A DNA stretch of 64,000 bases from Pseudobutyrivibrio sp. YE44 (lineage in GTDB: Bacteria > Bacillota > Clostridia > Lachnospirales > Lachnospiraceae). The notes under the pieces are model-generated. The model was not told where the DNA came from. It worked only from the letters and a program-made list of their open reading frames with translations, and did no database searches. Below, one piece after another: positions 58,691 through 64,000 of the stretch. Made by a program: the position numbers and the translations under genes. The stretch's first letter is position 1. The number at the start of each line of letters is the position of its first letter. The DNA is taken from contig NZ_FMXT01000001.1 of NCBI RefSeq assembly GCF_900104335.1, positions 744,001-808,000 on the forward strand, read 5' to 3'.

Positions 58691-60417
58691 TGCACTACAC
58701 CTCCTGCATAGTTAATGGTGTTATCCTCATTAAAGGTAAACTTCAATGGTTTATAATCATCTACCACAAGAGGTCTTTTTACTATCTTAATACCCTCTGA
58801 TGTTTTAACTGAATTAACATATAATGCATAATCTTTATCCTCATTTGGATGAGACATATTCTCAGCAAAACTATGCCATCTAGTTTCCTTTCTTGCATTA
58901 AGATGCTCTATGACTGAAAGACAAACTATAAGTCGATCCCTAAGCTCATATATTTGAAGTAATTCATCTGTATCATTTGCTTTTAGCTTTCCAAAAACCT
59001 CAAATAATCCATTGATTAACTTCTTTGCTATAACAAGTCCGGCCTCGTTGTACTGATAATTCTTTTTGATACCGCCAGCATACTCATCCATTATTTTTTG
59101 CATTGCTTCTTCTATTTGTTCAATAGAAATATTGGAAGCATCGTTGTTCAAGTGCTTATTGTAGCTATCAAGGATTTGTTGGTAGTTAACCTCAATTGTC
59201 TCTGTCTCTTCTTCAGCAAGCTGCTTCAAAATTCCTTTTGCTGCAAGCTCACCTTCAACAAGAGCTCCTGTTACATATTTCTGTGGTGCACCGCCTGCCA
59301 CATCTCCTGCAGCAAATAAACCTCTAACAGTTGTTGCTCTGTCATTATCCACCCAATAACCACTGGCAGTATGTCCACCTACGATATAAGGCTCTGTACC
59401 TTCAATTTCGACGTTTTGTGATTTTGGTCCCTGACCTCCTTCTATCCATTTAAGAGTTTGTGATGGAGCCATATTTAAATATGCCTTGTAAAGCTCCTCT
59501 TCCTGCTCTGAAGAAATCTCATCAGTCTTCAGATAACAAGGTCCTCTTCCGTTGGCGTTTTCAACCGTAGTACCATATACTCTTTCACATGTTACAACAC
59601 CGTACTTTGTCTCATAAATCTCACCAAGACCATTCATCTGCTTGGCCTTTACGCCTTGAGCAATAGTTCCTGTTGGTGCAATAGTATCTTTACATCTAAG
59701 GGCAATAAATCTCATTTCAAGGGTGGTCATCTCTGCCCCTGAATTTATTCCCATGGCATAACCAGCACCTGTGTTAAATGGCGGATACCACATTTTATGT
59801 CTGGAAAAACCTGGATTGTTGGGTCTATATAATCCAGCAGCACCACCTGTAGCCATAAGCACCGCTTTTGACTTAATCACATAAGCCTTCTCCTTATTAA
59901 CATCAAACCCCACCGCTCCATGTACTCTATTTCCTGCCACCAGCAAATCTGTAATATTAATGTGATTTATCACTTCTACATTAGGAGCATTCTTTGCCAT
60001 TTCCGCCAATATTGGCTTTATATTCTCTCCATTTATTTTTATATTTCTATTTCCTCTGGTTACATATTTTCCATTTTCATCCTTAAGAATAACCAGCCCA
60101 TTATCCTCAAGCTTTTTTGTAACCTCATTTAATCCCTGGGAAATAGAAAGGAGTAAATCCTCTCTTACAATTCCCTTAGCATCATTTTTACAATAATCCA
60201 CATAATCCTGCGGTACTCTTCCCTCAGTAATATATGCATTAATAGCGTTGACACCAGCCGCCAGACAGCCACTTCTTTTTATGTTTGCCTTTTCAGCTAT
60301 GATGACCTTATGTTTTCCATTTTGTCCTAAAATATAAGCACCATAACAACCAGCTGTTCCACCACCAATTATTAGAACATCCGTGTTTAGTTCTTCTACT
60401 GTAATATTTTTACTCAT
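58687..60417 (-). CDS. aprA: APS reductase alpha subunit
   Basis: A 576-residue flavoprotein of the fumarate-reductase superfamily. FAD loop VLIIGGGTAGCYGAYIL, then KRSGCLAAGVNAINAYI, ATGGAAGLYRPNN, GPCYLKTDE and GYWVDNDRATTVRGLFAAGD are AprA features. It reduces APS to sulfite and AMP. Neighbours are sulfate transport and cysDN, and there are no dsrAB or qmo genes, so the use is assimilatory. Confidence 0.88.
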   Translation of the reverse strand: MSKNITVEELNTDVLIIGGGTAGCYGAYILGQNGKHKVIIAEKANIKRSGCLAAGVNAINAYITEGRVPQDYVDYCKNDAKGIVREDLLLSISQGLNEVTKKLEDNGLVILKDENGKYVTRGNRNIKINGENIKPILAEMAKNAPNVEVINHINITDLLVAGNRVHGAVGFDVNKEKAYVIKSKAVLMATGGAAGLYRPNNPGFSRHKMWYPPFNTGAGYAMGINSGAEMTTLEMRFIALRCKDTIAPTGTIAQGVKAKQMNGLGEIYETKYGVVTCERVYGTTVENANGRGPCYLKTDEISSEQEEELYKAYLNMAPSQTLKWIEGGQGPKSQNVEIEGTEPYIVGGHTASGYWVDNDRATTVRGLFAAGDVAGGAPQKYVTGALVEGELAAKGILKQLAEEETETIEVNYQQILDSYNKHLNNDASNISIEQIEEAMQKIMDEYAGGIKKNYQYNEAGLVIAKKLINGLFEVFGKLKANDTDELLQIYELRDRLIVCLSVIEHLNARKETRWHSFAENMSHPNEDKDYALYVNSVKTSEGIKIVKRPLVVDDYKPLKFTFNEDNTINYAGGVVH

Positions 60418-60428
60418 AGAAACTCCTT

Positions 60429-61490
60429 TTAAATAACAATAGCCTCCTCCGCAATTGAGCTGTTTATTGAAAGCGTCACTTCATCATTTGTGACCACATA
60501 CAATCGATAAATAAATACAAAAACCTTTTCTCCCACCTCAACTGCTGGATCATTTATACTTCGTATAGCAGAAATCAGATTTCCATGAAGTCTGGTCTTT
60601 ACTTCTAGATTGCTTCCCCTAAAAATAATATCCTCAACAACCGCTTCCTCAGCTGAACGTTGAAATTGAACGCTTTCGCCTTTTTTAAATATACTTACAA
60701 ATTCTGGGCGTATATATGCTACCTGGGTCGCTTCCTGCTTTTCAAAATATTTAAACTGGTCAAAGTTCTTTACTTCTGTAGAGTTTCCTATAAACTGTGC
60801 CACAAAAGGAGTAGCAGGATTCTTATATAGCTCCTGTGGTGTTCCTGTCTGCTCAACTCTTCCCTGGTTTGTAACGATGATTTCGTCAGCAACCTCAATT
60901 GCCTCATCCTGATCATGGGTAACAAATATACTGGTGATGTTCAGCTTTGTAATCATCTCTCTAAGCCAAGAACGAAGCTCCAGTCTAACCTTTGCATCAA
61001 TAGCTGCAAAGGGCTCATCCAAAAGAAGAATCTGCGGATTTGGAGCAAGCGCTCTTGCAAATGCCACACGTTGACGTTGACCACCTGAGAGCTGACTAGG
61101 ATATCTTTTTTCAAGCCCCTGGCAATTTATTAGCTCTAACAGCTCATTAACTCTTTCTTTTATTTCATTTTCTGGAACTTTTTTCACTCTAAGTCCAAAG
61201 GCAATATTGTCATATACTGTCATATATCTGAACAAAGCATAGCTCTGGAAAACGAAGCCAATTCCTCTCTCGCTTCCCGGTATATTATTTACCACCTTCC
61301 CATCAATAATGATTTCACCTGAATCAGGATTTTCCAAACCTGCTATCATTCTAAGAATAGTTGTCTTACCACTTCCTGAAGGCCCAAGTAATGCAACTAA
61401 CTTTCCCTTTTCAATAGAGATGTTAATATCCTTTGACGCATGAAATTTTTTGAAGTGTTTGTTTATATCATGAAGTTCTACATAAGCCAT
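60429..61490 (-). CDS. cysA: Sulfate/thiosulfate ABC transporter ATPase
   Basis: A 353-residue ATPase. Walker A ALLGPSGSGKTTILRM, signature QLSGGQRQRVAFARAL, Walker B ILLLDEPFAAID, H-loop FVTHDQDEA. The last 110 residues form the TOBE-like regulatory domain of CysA/MalK. It powers import through CysT/CysW. It lies 11 bp before aprA. Confidence 0.9.
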   Translation of the reverse strand: MAYVELHDINKHFKKFHASKDINISIEKGKLVALLGPSGSGKTTILRMIAGLENPDSGEIIIDGKVVNNIPGSERGIGFVFQSYALFRYMTVYDNIAFGLRVKKVPENEIKERVNELLELINCQGLEKRYPSQLSGGQRQRVAFARALAPNPQILLLDEPFAAIDAKVRLELRSWLREMITKLNITSIFVTHDQDEAIEVADEIIVTNQGRVEQTGTPQELYKNPATPFVAQFIGNSTEVKNFDQFKYFEKQEATQVAYIRPEFVSIFKKGESVQFQRSAEEAVVEDIIFRGSNLEVKTRLHGNLISAIRSINDPAVEVGEKVFVFIYRLYVVTNDEVTLSINSSIAEEAIVI

Positions 61491-61503
61491 ATTTATTCAC
61501 CCT

Positions 61504-62334
61504 CTACTTGTTTACGTCCAACTCTTTTTTTCCGTTCTTTTCAATTACCAATCTAAGAATCAATACTATGATTGCCAGCACAACAAGGATTGATGACGCT
61601 GCAAAAGCTCCTGTGAAATCATATCCCTGATATAAAAGCTCAATGTATAGTGGCAATGTATTTGTCTTTCCTCTCAAGTGACCTGACAGTACTGAAACTG
61701 CGCCAAACTCACCCATTGCTCTGGCTGTACAAAGCACCACGCCATAGAGTAAGGCCCACTTGATGTGTGGAAATGTAACCTTCTTAAATATCTGAAAGGT
61801 CCCTGCTCCCATTAACGCTGCTGCCTCTTCCTCATCACTTCCCTGAGCTGTAAGAACTGGAATAAGCTCCCTGGAAATAAAAGGAAATGTAACAAATATG
61901 GTGGCAAGCACAATACCTGGAACCGCAAATATAATCTGTATTCCGTATGAATCTAAAATAGGATACAAAAAGCTTTGTCGCCCAAAGGTAAGAACATAAA
62001 TCAAACCTGCAATAATAGGAGAAACTGTCACTGGCAAATCTATGAATGTAGACAGTAGCTTCTTCCCTTTAAATGCGTATTTTGTAATTAGCCAAGCTGC
62101 TGAAAGTCCAAACACAGTGTTAATTACAACTGCAAAAATAGTTGCCTCTATTGTTAGAAGTGCTGCCTTAATGGCATATTCATCTGTAACTGAAATTACA
62201 TATGTCTCTATTCCAGATTTAAAAGCTGTAATCAAAATGTAAATAAGAGGCAATATCAAAAATATTCCAAGGAATAAATAACTGATAGTTATCAACGTAT
62301 ACTTTAATACTCTATTTTCTTTTCTTAGCTCCAT
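61504..62334 (-). CDS. cysW: Sulfate ABC transporter permease CysW
   Basis: A 276-residue membrane protein with six helices, EAA loop EEAAALMGAGTFQIFKKVTF and GEFGAVSVLSGHLRG, a CysW signature. AGGAGGTGTCAAG precedes the ATG. It pairs with CysT. Confidence 0.9.
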   Translation of the reverse strand: MELRKENRVLKYTLITISYLFLGIFLILPLIYILITAFKSGIETYVISVTDEYAIKAALLTIEATIFAVVINTVFGLSAAWLITKYAFKGKKLLSTFIDLPVTVSPIIAGLIYVLTFGRQSFLYPILDSYGIQIIFAVPGIVLATIFVTFPFISRELIPVLTAQGSDEEEAAALMGAGTFQIFKKVTFPHIKWALLYGVVLCTARAMGEFGAVSVLSGHLRGKTNTLPLYIELLYQGYDFTGAFAASSILVVLAIIVLILRLVIEKNGKKELDVNK

Positions 62335-62345
62335 CTTGACACCTC

Positions 62346-63179
62346 CTAAGCAAGTCCATTAACACGTTTTGATACAACACTTTGAATTATGGCATTTACA
62401 GATAAAATCACTACAGCAATTCCAAGCATCACTAACGCGATTGAAGTTGCAGCGGAATAATCATATTCTTGAAGCTGTGCCATAATTAAAAGAGGTGCTA
62501 TCTCAGTTTCAAATGGAGTGTTACCTGCGATGAAGACTACACTTCCATACTCGCCAATACTTCTAGCAAAGGCTAAGGTGAATCCAGAAATAATAGAAGG
62601 TAATATCTCTGGGAAAATAACCTTCCAAAATGTAGTCTTTGAATCTGCCCCTAAAATAAAAGCGGCTTCCTCATATTGAATATCTATTTTTTCAAGTACC
62701 GGTTGAACACTTCTTACAACAAATGGAATACCTATAAAAATAAGTGCAATAGTAATACCTATTCTTGTGTAAGCGATCTCTATTCCGAATAAATTGTAAA
62801 ATAAAGAGCCTATCCAACCATTATTTGTTGTAAGGTGTGTTAAGGATATACCTGCTACGGCTGTTGGAAGCGCAAACGGAAGTTCAATGATTCCATCAAT
62901 AAATCGCTTTCCTTTGAAATCATATCTAACCAAAACAAATGCAAGGATAAGTCCCATTATCACGTTTATCACAGATGCAATAAAAGCTGTTGAAATACTT
63001 ACATAATATCCAGATAACACCCTGGGTGTCGTCACCGTATTTACGAATTCTGAAAAACTCAACTTTGCAGAAAAGACTACAAGAGAACAAAGTGGAATTA
63101 ACACGACTATGCTAAGTATGGTAATCGTCACTCCTAATGAAATTCCAAATCCGGGTATAACACTTCTTCTTTTTCTCAT
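62346..63179 (-). CDS. cysT: Sulfate ABC transporter permease CysT
   Basis: A 277-residue membrane protein with six helices, ELPFALPTAVAGISLTHL, EEAAFILGADSKTTFWKVIF and ARSIGEYGSVVFIAGN. The open frame reaches 63221 through an intergenic hairpin; AGAGGACTATAAG fixes the ATG at 63179. Confidence 0.9.
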   Translation of the reverse strand: MRKRRSVIPGFGISLGVTITILSIVVLIPLCSLVVFSAKLSFSEFVNTVTTPRVLSGYYVSISTAFIASVINVIMGLILAFVLVRYDFKGKRFIDGIIELPFALPTAVAGISLTHLTTNNGWIGSLFYNLFGIEIAYTRIGITIALIFIGIPFVVRSVQPVLEKIDIQYEEAAFILGADSKTTFWKVIFPEILPSIISGFTLAFARSIGEYGSVVFIAGNTPFETEIAPLLIMAQLQEYDYSAATSIALVMLGIAVVILSVNAIIQSVVSKRVNGLA

Positions 63180-63201
63180 CTTATAGTCCTCTCTACAAAA
63201 T

Positions 63202-63226
63202 TTGGAATGGGTAAAACCCATTCCAA
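63202..63226 (-). terminator. Intercistronic hairpin, sbp-cysT
   Basis: A perfect 11-bp stem TTGGAATGGGT/ACCCATTCCAA (63202-63212, 63216-63226) with a 3-nt loop. It is likely to attenuate transcription or protect the binding-protein mRNA so that more binding protein than permease is made. Confidence 0.65.
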
Positions 63227-63250
63227 TAATATTTTTAACTGGTAAGCTTT

Positions 63251-64000
63251 TTACTGTTGCTCATAAATACTGTCGAAGTTTGCACCATCAGCAAAGTGTG
63301 TAGCTCTAGCCTTTGTCCATCCACCAAAGTGATTAATGTCTGTTAATGTGATATTGTCATTAATCCACTTGCCATCAGCTGGAACCTCTGTGATAGTGTT
63401 TGATTCAGCTGAGAAAAGGTATTTATCATAGATTGCCTTTGTGCTTGGACGATAGAAATTCTGAGCCTCAATCTCCTGTGCCTCGTCAGAATATAAGTAG
63501 CTTAAGTATTCCTTTGACACATCCTCTGTACCATGCTTCTTTGCAACTTCATCAACTACTGCAACAGTAGGCTGGCAAAGGATTGATACTGAAGGAACTA
63601 CGATTTCATACTCACCTGGATATTCCTGAAGTGAAAGGAATGCCTCGTTTTCCCATGCAAGAAGTACATCACCCTGCTTGTTCTCTACGAAGGATGTTGT
63701 AGCCCCTCTTGCACCAGAATCAAGAACAACTACATTCGCATAAAGCTGCTTGATTGAATCAAGAATTTCCGACTCTGACTGTCCCTGCTGCTCGAAGTAA
63801 TACCAAGCCGCAAGATAATTCCACATCGCACCACCAGAAGTCTTAGGATTTGGTGTGATAACTCCAACATCCTTTCTAATTAAGTCGTTCCAATCATAGA
63901 TCTTCTTTGGATTTCCTGAACGAACAAGAAAAACAATTGTTGATGTATATGGTGAGCTATCTAAATCAAACTCTGATGTAAACCCATCATCAATAAGTCC
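63251..64000 (-). CDS. Sulfate-binding protein, partial (start beyond window)
   Basis: The C-terminal 249 residues of a Sbp/CysP-type protein; the frame stays open to the window edge, so the start and signal peptide are missing. VFLVRSGNPKKIYDW, VGVITPNPKTSGGAMWNYLAAW (split in two motifs), VENKQGDVLLAWENEAFL and a C-terminal FGGWTKARATHF are family features. It binds sulfate or thiosulfate outside the cell for CysTWA. Confidence 0.88.
   Translation of the reverse strand, partial: GLIDDGFTSEFDLDSSPYTSTIVFLVRSGNPKKIYDWNDLIRKDVGVITPNPKTSGGAMWNYLAAWYYFEQQGQSESEILDSIKQLYANVVVLDSGARGATTSFVENKQGDVLLAWENEAFLSLQEYPGEYEIVVPSVSILCQPTVAVVDEVAKKHGTEDVSKEYLSYLYSDEAQEIEAQNFYRPSTKAIYDKYLFSAESNTITEVPADGKWINDNITLTDINHFGGWTKARATHFADGANFDSIYEQQ

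Noticed and set aside
58379-60417. Dissimilatory sulfate reduction
   Set aside because: AprBA is present, but dsrAB, qmo and sat are absent and all neighbours are assimilatory.
63251-63826. Complete 191-residue protein starting at an internal ATG
   Set aside because: The frame remains open to the window edge and the upstream residues fit a sulfate-binding protein, so the gene is merely cut by the window.

Overview
This window looks like chromosome of a low-GC, obligately anaerobic Clostridia bacterium, most likely a Lachnospiraceae member of the Butyrivibrio/Pseudobutyrivibrio/Roseburia type. The pointers are AT-rich DNA with strong GGAGG ribosome sites, an anaerobic CO dehydrogenase homologue, a FeoA-FeoB fusion, a second RsmH paralogue, and a short REP-like hairpin repeat of a kind I recall from gut Clostridia. 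All but one of the genes lie on the minus strand. The single plus-strand gene is the metallophosphoesterase at 21480-22538. No tRNA, rRNA, CRISPR array, integrase or transposase gene was seen.

Region 1 (1-4 kb) holds a lipoprotein and its overlapping partner, a secreted PepSY protein behind a hairpin that masks its ribosome site, and an ECF-transporter S component with an amidohydrolase behind a structured leader. Region 2 (4-21.3 kb) is an accessory stretch of about 20 small, mostly single-gene units. It has seven GNAT acetyltransferases plus remnants of others, two methyltransferases, an HD hydrolase, a DJ-1 protein, a HIT protein, a GH25 lysozyme, a deformylase paralogue with an altered catalytic motif and a minimal kinase-like protein. 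It also carries unusual repeats, above all four 37-bp inverted-repeat modules at 11031-11289. Region 3 (21.5-32 kb) is more housekeeping: RsmH, cobalamin-dependent MetH with a LysR regulator, a STAS/ATPase partner-switch pair, FeoAB, and a response regulator with degenerate GGDEF and intact EAL domains.

Region 4 (32-64 kb) is a very large sulfur-assimilation island. Read in the direction of transcription it runs: sulfate-binding protein, CysT, CysW, CysA, AprA, AprB, CysD, CysN. Then come a JAMM protease, a carrier-MoeB-rhodanese fusion, a Family 2A encapsulin shell protein, a cysteine desulfurase with a long N-terminal extension, CysE, a MetY-like PLP enzyme, a siroheme sulfite reductase, TusA, thioredoxin, a ThiS-like carrier ending Gly-Gly-Gly-Gln, a ThiF-like E1, a second JAMM protease, and the siroheme genes hemC, cobA-hemD and the CysG N-domain. 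Further on are a sulfonate/nitrate-type ABC transporter with a variant CO dehydrogenase, a MATE pump, MetY and CysK. An ART-like DUF3990/XRE pair that resembles a toxin-antitoxin module sits inside the island.

The pathway reads: sulfate import, activation to APS, reduction by an Apr-type APS reductase, sulfite to sulfide by a small siroheme reductase, then sulfide capture on protein thiocarboxylates or directly by CysK/MetY. A shell-enclosed cysteine desulfurase probably handles or stores sulfur. Three promoters in the island share one architecture: an operator ACCTA-N9-TAGGT (or a close variant) at or beside a TTGACC -35 box, with 17 bp to the -10 box. The metY promoter also makes a leader encoding a 27-residue peptide with seven cysteines, six of them in the last seven residues. 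This looks like an undescribed cysteine-sensing leader peptide and is the most exciting single observation here, together with the encapsulin operon.
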